Of a DNA stretch of 64,000 bases, positions 44,984 through 54,647 are shown in pieces (position 1 is the stretch's first letter; each line of letters opens with the position of its first letter). Below the pieces are notes generated by a model, which was given only the letters and a program-made list of their open reading frames with translations, was not told the DNA's origin and did not search any database. The stretch spans positions 124,001-188,000 of the forward strand of contig DASRBN010000042.1 of assembly GCA_035653615.1 (NCBI GenBank), read 5' to 3'. The stretch comes from Ktedonobacteraceae bacterium (GTDB taxonomy: Bacteria; Chloroflexota; Ktedonobacteria; Ktedonobacterales; Ktedonobacteraceae). The position numbers were made by a program, and so were the translations under genes.

Positions 44984-46795
44984 TTAGTGAACGACCCGGT
45001 CGATCACCATGATGGCGAAAAGCGCCGCCAGGTACATGTTCGAGTACCAGAAGAGCGTTTTTGCCCACTTTTTGGATTTTTCATGCCACAGGCGAATCGC
45101 CAGGTAGACCAGCCCACCACCAAGCAACAAAGCTCCGACAAGGTAGAGGTAGCCCATCGTACCCATCACGAAGAGGGCAAGCGTGATGGCCAGTAGGAGA
45201 ACTGAATAGAGCAGGATTTGCCGCCGTGTCTCCGCCTCGCCCTTCACTACAGGTAACATGGGTATCTTCGCCTTCTCGTAGTCTTTCTGGATCAACAGTG
45301 AGAGCGCCCAGAAGTGCGGCGGAGTCCAGAAAAAGATGATGGCAAAGAGCCAGATCGCGGGTAAGCTCAGGCTATTCGTGATGGCCGCCCAGCCGACCAG
45401 CACCGGTACGGCACCGGCAGCGCCACCGATGACGATATTCTGCGTCGTAGTGCGCTTCAGCCACAGCGTATAGATGAACACGTAGAAGAGAATAGCGGAA
45501 AAGGCCAGCACTGCGCTGAGCAGGTTGACGAATACGTAGAGCAGAACGAACGAAGCCATCGCCAGGATGATACCAAAAACCAGCGCCTGTCGTGGTTCAA
45601 CACGACCGGATGGCAGCGAACGACGCTGCGTGCGTCCCATCACCTGGTCAATGTCGCGGTCGATGTAGCAGTTGATACAATTCGCGCTACCTGCCGCCAT
45701 TGCCCCACCAAGTAGCGTCGGGATGAGCAATGAAAGAGGTGGTAAGCCCTGGTTAGCAATCGACATCGCCGCCGCCGTTACTCCCAGCAACAATACCGTC
45801 ACATGCGGCTTCATCAGATCGACGTAATTCGAAATAGTCTGGCGCACCAGGCTGACTTCTTTTTTCTTCTCGGCCTCCGCCAGTTCCATCTTCTCAATTT
45901 CCTGTTGCGCAGGAGCCGCCCGCAGTTGATTGGCAGCCAGAGCTGCCAGGAGAACCAGCGTTCCCCAGACGGCGGTCGATAGCGCAAGATGGAATCCTGC
46001 TACGAATGCCGGGTCGTTGAGCAGGACAAGCAGGCCACCGGCAATCGCCTGGCATACGAAAAGAACGCCGCCAACTACCGCGACAATCGCCTGTCCCGGA
46101 GCAACATGCCGGCGGCGTAGAGCAGCAATAACCGTCCAGAGCATGACCAGGCCAACGAAGACCGCGTACACACGGTGCAGGATATTGATATTGGCCAGGT
46201 GATTGCTCACTGCCCATGAAGCAGGCGTACAGAACGGCCAGCCCGGACAGGCCATTGCCGCGCCGCTGCCGGTCACATAAGAACCGAATAACATCAGGAT
46301 GTAGACCAGCACCGCGTTGCTGACGGCGAGTTGCGCGAATTTGCGCGTTCTGGCGGGAAGCTCTCTACTGGTTTGTGGCTTGCTACTCAGAATAGCGATA
46401 GTAATAACAACGGCAAAGATTGCCATCGCTGTACCCAGATGCGCTGTAATAATCTGCTGTGGCAGCTTCCAGAGTACCGTCAAAGCTCCCAGCACTATCT
46501 GGATTGTCAATAGCACCGGAGCAGCAATTGCCAGGGTAAGCAAGGTACGGTCTTTGCGTGCCCAGGCAATGATTCCGGTTACCAGCAGCACGATTAATAT
46601 ACTGAGAGCTACAGTGGTAAAGCGGTGAAACTGTACGAAAAACGCACCTGTTCCGGCGAAATAGGCCTGACCATTGCAAAACGGCCAATCGGGGCAGCTT
46701 AGACCAGAGTTGGTGGCAAGAACAGTGCCACCGAGCATGATCAGTACATAGGTCATGATGGTTGCTGCCCATGCGACGGGGCGAATGAACTTCAT
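44984..46795 (-). CDS. ctaAB: Fused heme A synthase / heme O synthase (CtaA-CtaB)
   Basis: A 603-residue membrane protein joining two consecutive heme-modifying enzymes. The first half (about 1-300) is CtaA/COX15 with its paired four-helix bundles and heme-ligand His residues (FVQFHRFTT, IITAHLGTA, ILHRVYAVF, AGFHLALS) and cysteines in SCPDWPFC and ACPGWPFC. The second half (about 320-603) is CtaB protoheme IX farnesyltransferase (MKPHVTVLLL, NCINCYIDRDID). Together they turn heme B into heme O and then heme A for the oxidase encoded upstream. ATG 46,795 follows CAGGAG. Confidence 0.93.
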   Translation of the reverse strand: MKFIRPVAWAATIMTYVLIMLGGTVLATNSGLSCPDWPFCNGQAYFAGTGAFFVQFHRFTTVALSILIVLLVTGIIAWARKDRTLLTLAIAAPVLLTIQIVLGALTVLWKLPQQIITAHLGTAMAIFAVVITIAILSSKPQTSRELPARTRKFAQLAVSNAVLVYILMLFGSYVTGSGAAMACPGWPFCTPASWAVSNHLANINILHRVYAVFVGLVMLWTVIAALRRRHVAPGQAIVAVVGGVLFVCQAIAGGLLVLLNDPAFVAGFHLALSTAVWGTLVLLAALAANQLRAAPAQQEIEKMELAEAEKKKEVSLVRQTISNYVDLMKPHVTVLLLGVTAAAMSIANQGLPPLSLLIPTLLGGAMAAGSANCINCYIDRDIDQVMGRTQRRSLPSGRVEPRQALVFGIILAMASFVLLYVFVNLLSAVLAFSAILFYVFIYTLWLKRTTTQNIVIGGAAGAVPVLVGWAAITNSLSLPAIWLFAIIFFWTPPHFWALSLLIQKDYEKAKIPMLPVVKGEAETRRQILLYSVLLLAITLALFVMGTMGYLYLVGALLLGGGLVYLAIRLWHEKSKKWAKTLFWYSNMYLAALFAIMVIDRVVH

Positions 46796-46886
46796 AAAGG
46801 ACTCCTGACCGTTGCTTTCCAAATCCTGGAGACCTGGAAATATTGAAAGAATATGTAAATAATGGCTATAGCTTCCTCATCAACCC

Positions 46887-47579
46887 CTAAGACTTCGGCA
46901 ACCACTGCTTCATGCCATCTTCAAGGCCGATTTCCTGGCTCTTGATATCGGCCTGCGCGTTTGAGTCAAGCGTCTCATAATAGAGGCGCTCATGTCCGGT
47001 AGCATCGATGATGAAAGTGATAGGGTCATGCTCGACCGCATTGTTTGAGCTTACCTGGACATAGACATTGTACAGGTGATAGACGACATTAAGCTGCTGC
47101 GGCGTACCTGTGACAAACTCCCACTGGTGCAGCATACCATGCTGGATCGACCAGGATTGCACCGCGGTGACACTGGTGGCTGTCGGATTGGCATTGACAG
47201 CCACCAGGTCGATCTGACTGGCAGCCGCGGCATCCAGCTGTGATTTGGCATAATACATAATCTGGGCAGTCAGCGGGCAGAGTGTTGTACAGCGTGCATC
47301 GACGAATGCCAGGACAATCTCATGGCCGCGCAACGAAGAAAGCTTGAATGGCTTACCGAACTGATCCGTCAGCTGGAAGTCAGGCGCCAGATTGCCTGAC
47401 ATTGGAAAGCCGCCAATAGCGTAGTTCGATGGGTTCGGCTGCAGTGTGGCAGCCTGACTAACGCCGCGAGATGCTGCCAGACGCTGGATTCCCCAGATAA
47501 TCGCGGCAATTATCACAAGTGCTGAGGTAGCAATCAAAGCAGCACGAGCGAGTTTCTGGACACCATCCGTTTGCCGCAT
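46887..47579 (-). CDS. sco: Sco1/SenC-family copper chaperone
   Basis: A 230-residue protein with one N-terminal membrane helix (about 12-30) and an extracytoplasmic thioredoxin-like domain. The copper ligands are the CxxxC pair in ARCTTLCPLT and the distal His in VEHDPITFII. Sco proteins deliver copper or electrons to the CuA centre of cytochrome oxidase subunit II. It lies between ctaG and ctaA-ctaB in the leftward oxidase cluster. Confidence 0.9.
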   Translation of the reverse strand: MRQTDGVQKLARAALIATSALVIIAAIIWGIQRLAASRGVSQAATLQPNPSNYAIGGFPMSGNLAPDFQLTDQFGKPFKLSSLRGHEIVLAFVDARCTTLCPLTAQIMYYAKSQLDAAAASQIDLVAVNANPTATSVTAVQSWSIQHGMLHQWEFVTGTPQQLNVVYHLYNVYVQVSSNNAVEHDPITFIIDATGHERLYYETLDSNAQADIKSQEIGLEDGMKQWLPKS

Positions 47580-47710
47580 GGTTATTTTCTACTCCTGATC
47601 ATCTTATCTGAATAAGAAGCCTGGTACCAGGCTCTTACATTCCTCTATTCCCGACAAAGCGCAGGCGCCAACTGGAAGATTTGCCGGATTGCATACTTCA
47701 TTCACGCATT

Positions 47711-48640
47711 TCACGCGCTCTGTTTTTTCCCAACACTCAGTTCCGGCGCATCATCCATCACAGAGCTAAGCCACCGGTGTACTAATGTGGCAAAAGCAAT
47801 CCCGAAAGGAAGATCGCCGAATGTCCACATGATGCCTGCCCCAAGTTGCTGATCTTGCACGGCGGAGAAACCGCCCAAACCGGTAACCACGTGCGCATAG
47901 GGCGCGTAGAGAGGCACCTGGGAAAATCCGATCAGCGCCGCGAGGACAACATTTTGTGCCATCGCGAAACCTACACATCCGAGACGGCCCATATAGCCCA
48001 GGCGAGGGCGAAGCGGCGGCGATGGTATAAGCTGCGTCCAAAAAAGAAAACTGACCACCAGAAATGTCGAATGTTCTAACCAATCGTGGACGGTGACATT
48101 GGTCAATGCCAGATCATAGAGCGGTGGCCAGTGCCATCCCCAGAAACCGGCAACCAGGAGAGCGCACGAGATAGCAGGCTGCCGCAACCAGCCCCCTGCA
48201 CGAAAGAGGCCTCGCCTGATATTCAGTCTCACTACTACTTTAATAAACTTGCGAACACCGCGAGGCAACCCCAACCAGATTGGGATGAAAGGAGCCCCGG
48301 CCACAAGTAGCGGTGCCATAACGACCATTATGAGCAGGTGCTGGATCATGTGCATCCAGAAGAGCCGGCTGGAAAGTATATCTATGGGCGCGGAAGATGC
48401 CAGAAGAAAAGTAAAGATCGCGCCGAGGAAGTAGCCAGCGCGCCAGAGCCAGCTATCCAACCGGAATTGAGCGGTGTGAGAACCGTTCAATCCAGAATGA
48501 TTGCTGGCCCTGGCAGCCCTTCTCTGCTCCAATTTGAAGAGGAGACGCCATCCACGAAAGTACAGGACTTCGACAAGTGCGCATACAAGGAGCACCAGGG
48601 GTGGAACGGGCCACCCGTTTGCATCAACCCAGATGTTCAT
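47711..48640 (-). CDS. ctaG: Caa3-type oxidase assembly protein CtaG
   Basis: A 309-residue inner-membrane protein with about seven hydrophobic helices and the Caa3_CtaG signature: MHMIQHLLIMVVMAPLLVAGAP, GFWGWHWPPLYDLAL, HDWLEHSTFLVVSFLFW and the final LGAGIMWTFGDLPFGIAF. Such proteins are needed to assemble caa3-type oxidases, probably in CuB insertion. It starts after GGAGG, 27 bp downstream of subunit III. Confidence 0.9.
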   Translation of the reverse strand: MNIWVDANGWPVPPLVLLVCALVEVLYFRGWRLLFKLEQRRAARASNHSGLNGSHTAQFRLDSWLWRAGYFLGAIFTFLLASSAPIDILSSRLFWMHMIQHLLIMVVMAPLLVAGAPFIPIWLGLPRGVRKFIKVVVRLNIRRGLFRAGGWLRQPAISCALLVAGFWGWHWPPLYDLALTNVTVHDWLEHSTFLVVSFLFWTQLIPSPPLRPRLGYMGRLGCVGFAMAQNVVLAALIGFSQVPLYAPYAHVVTGLGGFSAVQDQQLGAGIMWTFGDLPFGIAFATLVHRWLSSVMDDAPELSVGKKQSA

Positions 48641-48667
48641 TGCAGCGCCTCCATCTAGCGACGGGAT

Positions 48668-49267
48668 TCAGATAGCAACCAGGCTGAATATCCATAGCAG
48701 GATACTGGAAACGACAATGTAATACCACCAGTAGCCACCAGCCTCGATAAGGTAGGCCTGCCCCGTCAGCCTGCCGCGCAGGATACGCCCGCCCAGTAGT
48801 ATGCCTACAATCACAGTCAACAGAAGGTGGAGTGCTGTAAACCATGTTATGAGTAGAATCATGCTTTCATAGGCATGGATAGGAATGCCATAGCGCAAAG
48901 CGGCGCCTATCCAGGTCTCAGCCACCCCTGCTGCAAGCATCAGCACCAGGGAAACCAGGAAGAAAGCTGACTGACCTTCCCCATTATTCCTGCGCGCTCC
49001 GCGTTCCCACCCAAAGTAGGCAAGCCCGCTCAGCAGCAAGACGATCATGATTATCAGATTCGCCACGAAAGGCGGAGCAAAGTCTCCGGCTACTTTAAAC
49101 TGATTCTCCGTATTCAAGGCGCTCAGGTAACCGCCTGCTGCCAGGATTGCGAGGACTGACAAGGCATCCGATATAATCAGCATCAGAACGCCGGCTTTCG
49201 CTCGGGCCACCTTGACCTGCGGTTCCAGTTCGAATGGATGCTCACTATGCTCTAAGGCTGTTTCCAT
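48668..49267 (-). CDS. ctaE: Cytochrome c oxidase subunit III
   Basis: A 199-residue heme-copper oxidase subunit III with five membrane helices. The conserved acidic helix regions are recognisable (MLIISDALSVLAILAAGGYL, WFTALHLLLTVIVGILLGG and YWWYYIVVSSILLWIF at the end). It stabilises the oxidase core. It starts after AGAGGAGG, 12 bp downstream of ctaD. Sequence is divergent from mitochondrial-type subunits, as in many Chloroflexota. Confidence 0.87.
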   Translation of the reverse strand: METALEHSEHPFELEPQVKVARAKAGVLMLIISDALSVLAILAAGGYLSALNTENQFKVAGDFAPPFVANLIIMIVLLLSGLAYFGWERGARRNNGEGQSAFFLVSLVLMLAAGVAETWIGAALRYGIPIHAYESMILLITWFTALHLLLTVIVGILLGGRILRGRLTGQAYLIEAGGYWWYYIVVSSILLWIFSLVAI

Positions 49268-49279
49268 AGTTTCCTCCTC

Positions 49280-51229
49280 TTACTCCTGTCCTTGTGGCTG
49301 TATAGGAGCCTGTGTCATGGCACCTGAAATGTCTACCGCCGGGGTTGGACGTTCAGGCGTAGGCGAACCGTAGTCATAGGGCAAGGAGGTTACTACCGGC
49401 AACTCCCCTTCGAAATTCTCAAGCGGTACTGGTGTTGGCACTGTCCACTCAAGAGTTTTGGCGCCCCATTCGTCGGCAGCAGCAGGCTCACCCCTTACAA
49501 GCGTAAGAATCACGTTGTAAGCGGCAACAAACACCGAGGCTGCAATCAGGATAGCAAACAGGCTGGCGATGGTATTAGCAGTCGCGAATGGCGGAGCAAC
49601 ATTTGCCGACCAGCGGGGTTCACCCTGCAGGCCTGCATAGAACAACGCTCCAAATGTCCCGACAAAACCAATCTCAAACAGCCAGAAATGGAGCCTGCCA
49701 AGTAGAGGATCGAGACGCTTCCCTACCATCTTGGGGAACCAGTAGTAGAATCCGGCGAAGAAGCCAAAGACCATACTACCCACGATAGTGAAGTGGAAGT
49801 GTGCTGTAACAAACATGCCACCGTGCAAAATTTCATCGGTGGGCAGATCGGCCAGGTAAATGCCGGTAATTCCTCCGATAACGAAGTTGACCAGCAGGCC
49901 GCATACAAACAGCAAGGGAACAGTGGCCCAGACTTTTCCTCTCCAGAATGTACCTACCATACACAGGAAGAAAACGCCGGTAGGAATAGAGATCAACTCG
50001 GTATCGAGCATGTAAGGGGCGGCCAGGGCATTTTCTGAACCACTCGTATAGAGGTGATGTCCCCAAACGATAACACTCAGTACAGCAATGCCGATCAATC
50101 CACTTAGCATAAAGCGGTAACCGAAGAGGGGTTTGCGAGTGAACACCGTGGTTACTTCAGCCGCCACTGCCAGGGCGGGTAAGGCGATTACATACACTTC
50201 GGGATGCCCCATGAACCAGAACAGGTGCTCATACAACCAGTTGCTACCGCCAGAGGCAGCAAGGAAGAAAGAGGTATTGAAGACCCGGTCCATGACAACC
50301 ATGATCTGGGAGACGATGAACGAAGGGAAGGCCGTTAAACTCAGAATTACTGAGAGTACAACGCCCCAGACGAAGATCGGAAGTCGCCCCCACGTCATGC
50401 CTTTCGTGCGCATGACCAGCACGGTCGTCACGATATTCATGGCCGCTACTGTTGTTGAAGTGGCAAAGACCAGGATGAGGAAGCAGTACGCATCCATGCC
50501 GGGAGTCAATTCCTGCACCGATAGAGGTGCATATCCAGTCCATCCTGTTGGAAACCCACCAAGGAATACCGTGGAGAGGAAGATAGGAATAGCGGTGAAC
50601 AGCAGCCAGTAGCTCAGCGCGTTGAGCCGTGGAAAGGCCATATCGCGCGCCCCAATCATGATGGGGAGGATGAAGTTGCCAAATGGACCGCTGACCATGA
50701 TGATAGTGGTGGCAATCATGAGCATCCCATGCATACCCACGATGGTGTTATAGGTGCTGGGATCGAAGAAGATGGCGCCGGGCCTCGATTGCTCCAACCG
50801 GATCATGAAAGCCCCCATCGACCCCAGGAAGAACATAATCAGTACCGTGAACAGGTACTGCATCCCCACCACTTTATGATCGGTCGTCCAGCGGAAATAG
50901 CGCCAGAGTCCCTGACCCTTGCCTGCCAGTTCCATTTCTTCAGCAAATGTTGGCTCGTGGCGACCGAAGCCCCACTTGAAGATGCCGTTGAAAGCTCCTA
51001 TGCCAATAAAGAAGAAGAGCAGCCAGCCTAAATAGACAGACACGGTAACGGCATCGTCATTCGGGACCATGTCGGGGCTATAGGCAGTTGTTATCTTGTT
51101 AATCACCACACCGAAGATGGCAGCGCCTATTACACCGAACACTATTCCAGAAACGACGCTTGGGAAAAGCATATTGATGAGATTTGGCCGTCTCACCTCA
51201 GTTGCGGTTGTACTTGCTGTGCTGCTCAT
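49280..51229 (-). CDS. ctaD: Cytochrome c oxidase subunit I
   Basis: A 649-residue heme-copper oxidase core subunit with 12 or more helices. It holds the low-spin heme and the heme a3/CuB site: MHGMLMIATTIIMV (heme ligand His), WFMGHPEVYVIALPA with the Tyr of the His-Tyr crosslink, GHHLYTSG (CuB ligands) and HFHFTIVG (both heme ligands). It reduces oxygen to water while pumping protons. Its ATG overlaps the subunit II stop by four bases, so translation is coupled. The extra N-terminal region (about 90 residues, two helices) is longer than usual. Confidence 0.96.
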   Translation of the reverse strand: MSSTASTTATEVRRPNLINMLFPSVVSGIVFGVIGAAIFGVVINKITTAYSPDMVPNDDAVTVSVYLGWLLFFFIGIGAFNGIFKWGFGRHEPTFAEEMELAGKGQGLWRYFRWTTDHKVVGMQYLFTVLIMFFLGSMGAFMIRLEQSRPGAIFFDPSTYNTIVGMHGMLMIATTIIMVSGPFGNFILPIMIGARDMAFPRLNALSYWLLFTAIPIFLSTVFLGGFPTGWTGYAPLSVQELTPGMDAYCFLILVFATSTTVAAMNIVTTVLVMRTKGMTWGRLPIFVWGVVLSVILSLTAFPSFIVSQIMVVMDRVFNTSFFLAASGGSNWLYEHLFWFMGHPEVYVIALPALAVAAEVTTVFTRKPLFGYRFMLSGLIGIAVLSVIVWGHHLYTSGSENALAAPYMLDTELISIPTGVFFLCMVGTFWRGKVWATVPLLFVCGLLVNFVIGGITGIYLADLPTDEILHGGMFVTAHFHFTIVGSMVFGFFAGFYYWFPKMVGKRLDPLLGRLHFWLFEIGFVGTFGALFYAGLQGEPRWSANVAPPFATANTIASLFAILIAASVFVAAYNVILTLVRGEPAAADEWGAKTLEWTVPTPVPLENFEGELPVVTSLPYDYGSPTPERPTPAVDISGAMTQAPIQPQGQE

Positions 51230-52008
51230 AGGTGCCCTCCTTGGCTTTGTATCCAGGAATTGAACGAATCAACACTCACTACTTTTACCGATTCCCACAT
51301 AAAGGAATGAAGGAGCCCGCATAATTCTACACATCTCACCGCGTATGTTCCAATCTGTGTAGGAGTCACAACCGCTGTATTCGTCGTCCGGCCCGGATTC
51401 GCATCGACACGTATTCCAAACTCCTCAATAGCAAAGCCATGCAGGACATCCAACGAGGTGACGTAGAATTCCACAGGGCGATTTACCGGCAGTTCAATGA
51501 GCTGCGCGCCCTGGCTGGTCGCACTATACTGTGGGTAACTAAAGGTCCACTGCCATTGCTGCGCGGTAACATTAACGATCAAGGTGTTAGTAGTTGAGGC
51601 CGCTGAAGTTTCCTGGTAAAAGGCGAAGAGTCCCCAGATGACAAGAAACAAGCATAGTATTGATGTGATGCCTATCCAGCTAATCTGGAGTGCCGGCCTG
51701 GGCAGCAAAGGAACACCATCTTCTGTAGGCCTACCACGAACTCTGAAGGAGAAGAGACTATAGCCAATAAAAACGAAAACGAACATGGCCACCGGTATGG
51801 ATATGATGGTCAGCATGCTGAATGTGAAACTATCGGCTACGGCAAGTGAAGTCGCAGCCGTTGGCAGAATAAACTGGGATACCGGCACCCAGATCGCGAT
51901 CAGAATCACAGAGAGCACCACCCAGAGGATAATGGCGCGAAGCAGGTGATTCGGCTCTCTCGGTGGCACAGTGTTCCCCGCGTTTCCTTCGATGTTTGGT
52001 TCTGACAT
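51226..52008 (-). CDS. ctaC: Cytochrome c oxidase subunit II (CuA)
   Basis: A 260-residue subunit with an N-terminal hydrophobic anchor, a second helix pair (about 60-130) and an extracytoplasmic cupredoxin domain. The binuclear CuA site is complete: an upstream His (LDVLHGFAI) and CVELCGLLHSFM with both Cys, His and Met. It receives electrons and passes them to subunit I. No fused cytochrome c domain is present, so a separate donor is needed; the cupredoxin encoded 9 bp upstream is a candidate. Confidence 0.93.
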   Translation of the reverse strand: MSEPNIEGNAGNTVPPREPNHLLRAIILWVVLSVILIAIWVPVSQFILPTAATSLAVADSFTFSMLTIISIPVAMFVFVFIGYSLFSFRVRGRPTEDGVPLLPRPALQISWIGITSILCLFLVIWGLFAFYQETSAASTTNTLIVNVTAQQWQWTFSYPQYSATSQGAQLIELPVNRPVEFYVTSLDVLHGFAIEEFGIRVDANPGRTTNTAVVTPTQIGTYAVRCVELCGLLHSFMWESVKVVSVDSFNSWIQSQGGHL

Positions 52009-52017
52009 GTTGCCCCC

Positions 52018-52782
52018 TTAATAGTTTGTTACAGTGATCGTCCCGGCCATATACCCGGTGGTAGACATTGGCCCGCTAAACCCATAGGGCGTTTCGCGAT
52101 CATTGCCACAGGGAACATAGCAGTGCCAGACGTAGGTATGACCTGCTGGACCGGTCTTGAACTGGAACTCGATGACGTTAGGAGCAGGATACTGGTACTG
52201 GTTACCATCATTGCCAAGCACATTGGTGTTACTGGAAGCATCGTCAGGGACGCCAATGAGCGGAACACTGACAAATATCGGGCTTGTTGTATCGTCGGGT
52301 TCCGACTGAATGGTAAACGTATGAGCAATGTCATCCATCGGAACCTGGCTCTTGGGACCGTTGTATGTCCCCGAATTCGTTTTACCAGTGTAGGTTGCCG
52401 TCCCACCAAGCGTACCCTGCACGGTTTGGAAAAACCCGTTGTACAGGCCAGTAGCGCTGTCGTATTGCTTGATGATGACGGTGATGGTACTGTTGGCGGG
52501 CAATTCCCAGGTTGTGCCATGCTCATTGTTTGTCCCTGAACAATAAGTTACCCAGCCAATTTGGGGGTTCGGTGCGCCGGGATGACATACCTGACTGTCG
52601 GGAAAAGTGGCGATGTTGAGGGTCGCGGAGTCAGGTCCCGTTTTGGGTACCTGATACACGGCAGGTTCGTAGCCAAGGCCGCTCGCGGATTGAAAACCCA
52701 GCGCGACTACAGCTACTATGCCGAAACCTAGGACGAGTGCTACTACGAGGCCAATGATAAATCCTGATGAATGCTGTCTCAA
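52018..52782 (-). CDS. Membrane-anchored cupredoxin-like protein
   Basis: A 254-residue protein with an N-terminal helix (FIIGLVVALVLGFGIVAVVALGF) and an extracytoplasmic beta domain ending in a copper-site-like pattern: AHTFTIQ supplies a His, and YVWHCYVPCGND...GPMSTTGYMAGTITV supplies His, Cys and Met candidates. It heads the oxidase operon, so it may carry electrons to subunit II. The start is taken as TTG 52,782 (AAGGAGG 8 bases upstream) rather than the unsupported frame start at 52,872. Copper binding is inferred. Confidence 0.75.
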   Translation of the reverse strand: MRQHSSGFIIGLVVALVLGFGIVAVVALGFQSASGLGYEPAVYQVPKTGPDSATLNIATFPDSQVCHPGAPNPQIGWVTYCSGTNNEHGTTWELPANSTITVIIKQYDSATGLYNGFFQTVQGTLGGTATYTGKTNSGTYNGPKSQVPMDDIAHTFTIQSEPDDTTSPIFVSVPLIGVPDDASSNTNVLGNDGNQYQYPAPNVIEFQFKTGPAGHTYVWHCYVPCGNDRETPYGFSGPMSTTGYMAGTITVTNY

Positions 52783-53305
52783 AGCCGACCTCCTTATCTG
52801 CGATTTTGTTACAGGAGCCGACAAAAGCGACCTACCCCCTCGCTGTCGGACTGTGAATGTCGCTACATGCATTACACCGGATGGACGTCGTGCCGCTTAT
52901 GATATGAGGATATCTGGAATAAAATAATCATAATGCAGACATCCACTGTGATTGAAGACTTCTCGATCTCCCATATTTCCTACCACACTCCGGGAACTGG
53001 AAAAAATCGAGGTGATCAGACAGATTACTCTCCTTTCTAAGGAAACTTACATGGTGTAAGTATACCATAAGCAAACCATAAAATGAAGTGTTTATGACTT
53101 TTTGTTCCCTAAAAGTTATAAGTTGCCCACAAAAAAAGCATTCTTCAGCCGCCTTCAGAGCATCATTGCGAAAGTTGTGATTACTCTATAATGCACAGAG
53201 TGAGATACTCCCAATCCCCTTGCCTCTGATGAACCCTACTGGGTATACTTTGAGGCATGGAAAAGTTTAAAAGTTCCCATACAATTTTCCAGGCTTTCTC
53301 TGTAC
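52783..53305. promoter_or_regulatory. Divergent promoter region of the oxidase operon
   Basis: Between the leftward oxidase operon and a rightward propeller gene. On the minus strand, TGGTATACT (complement of about 53,059-53,067) is an extended -10 box that could drive the oxidase operon. No clear -35 box is seen. The stretch around 53,080-53,150 is AT-rich. No small gene is supported. Confidence 0.4.
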
Positions 53306-54529
53306 TTGCGGAAGGGATGTTGTGAATTGATTGCTATCGTGCGTATCTTCTATCTTTGTTCCCTATCGATGCTTCTTTTATTTGTAGGGGTATCCGCCTC
53401 AGCAGCTCATGCAGATGGCGGAGCCCCTCAACTGGCCTATGTTGCCGGAACAGCCCGGGGTATTAGCATTATCGATATAGCGCAGCGGCGTATAACCGGG
53501 TCAATAGCGCTGGCAGGTGACCCGCACACTGTTTTGCTCAGCCCAGACGGCTCTATGCTCTATGTTTCTCAACCATCGCTGGGTCGGGTTGCGGTGATCG
53601 AAACGCAAACAAAGAAGATTCGCTGCATCGCCAACCTTCCCGGCCAGCCATCGCTGCTGGCACTGAGCCTGGATGCAACGGTTCTCTACGCGGCAGGCCA
53701 GGGAGATACGAGTGCGCGTGCCATTAATCCGGCAACCTGTGCTATTGAGCATACTTTCGAGACGCAGCAACCTGTTTATGGTTTGGCAGTCGCGGCATCG
53801 ACCGCCCCTAACGCAACTCCTTCAACACCCAATCAACTCTGGATTACCGGAACCACATCGCTGACGGTCTACGAGGTCAATGGCCACCTGCTGGGTTCCA
53901 TGCCTATTGCCGGCGGTCCGCAAAATATTTCCATCCCCGGCGGCTTTACTGCTTACGTCACGACACGCCAGGGAACAGTCGTCGCGATTGATCTCTATAC
54001 ACGTAAGGTAATCGGCACGCTCCTCACCGGTGGAACTTTCGGTTCGATGGATTATAACGCTATCACGGGCGAGGTTTACGTGCCTGATGAGCAGCACAAT
54101 CGGCTGGATGTCCTGGTTCCTGTCACATTGGGTACAACCCCGATACCGCACAAACCAGCCCGTATCATCCCTCTAAGCGGTTCCCCATTGTCAGTCGCCA
54201 TCACCAATGATGGACAGCTAGGATTCGCGGCGCTTTCTAACGGTCAGGTAATCATGCTCGACATTCCTGGACGAAGCACTGTTGCCAGTATCGCAGTCGG
54301 TGGAACTCCGCATTTCATCATTACCGGCCTCTATCCCCCGGCAAGTGGTTCTACCGCTACGATAGAGCATACGAGTTCTTCCTCGTCGCCGGCTTTGCCC
54401 ATGAATATTTACCTTTTCATCGTTGTGATCGTGCTTGTGGTGGTGCTTGCATTCACTACATTCTGGTTCCTCCGGCGTCTCCACCAGAAGCGGTATACTG
54501 GCAGCCATGCTTTGCGCAAGCGTCTTTAA
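53306..54529 (+). CDS. Exported YncE-like beta-propeller with C-terminal anchor
   Basis: A 407-residue protein with an N-terminal signal peptide (YLCSLSMLLLFVGVSASAAHA), a seven-bladed YncE/YVTN-type propeller (for example ISIIDIAQRRITGSIALAGDPHTVLLSPDGSMLYVSQ) and a C-terminal helix (IYLFIVVIVLVVVLAFTTFWFL) with a basic tail. It is fixed in the membrane with the propeller outside. The start is uncertain: the frame opens with TTG at 53,306, and TTG 53,327 or GTG 53,339 are alternatives. Function unknown. Confidence 0.8.
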   Translation: MRKGCCELIAIVRIFYLCSLSMLLLFVGVSASAAHADGGAPQLAYVAGTARGISIIDIAQRRITGSIALAGDPHTVLLSPDGSMLYVSQPSLGRVAVIETQTKKIRCIANLPGQPSLLALSLDATVLYAAGQGDTSARAINPATCAIEHTFETQQPVYGLAVAASTAPNATPSTPNQLWITGTTSLTVYEVNGHLLGSMPIAGGPQNISIPGGFTAYVTTRQGTVVAIDLYTRKVIGTLLTGGTFGSMDYNAITGEVYVPDEQHNRLDVLVPVTLGTTPIPHKPARIIPLSGSPLSVAITNDGQLGFAALSNGQVIMLDIPGRSTVASIAVGGTPHFIITGLYPPASGSTATIEHTSSSSSPALPMNIYLFIVVIVLVVVLAFTTFWFLRRLHQKRYTGSHALRKRL

Positions 54530-54647
54530 CATCTTTTCCAGCACAAGCTGAGGAAGTGAGAAGCCAATGAGCTTGACATAGCCTGATGCCTGCACAATAA
54601 TGGTGTTGGATTGCTACTGATCCGGATGAGATGGCATATCTGCAGAA

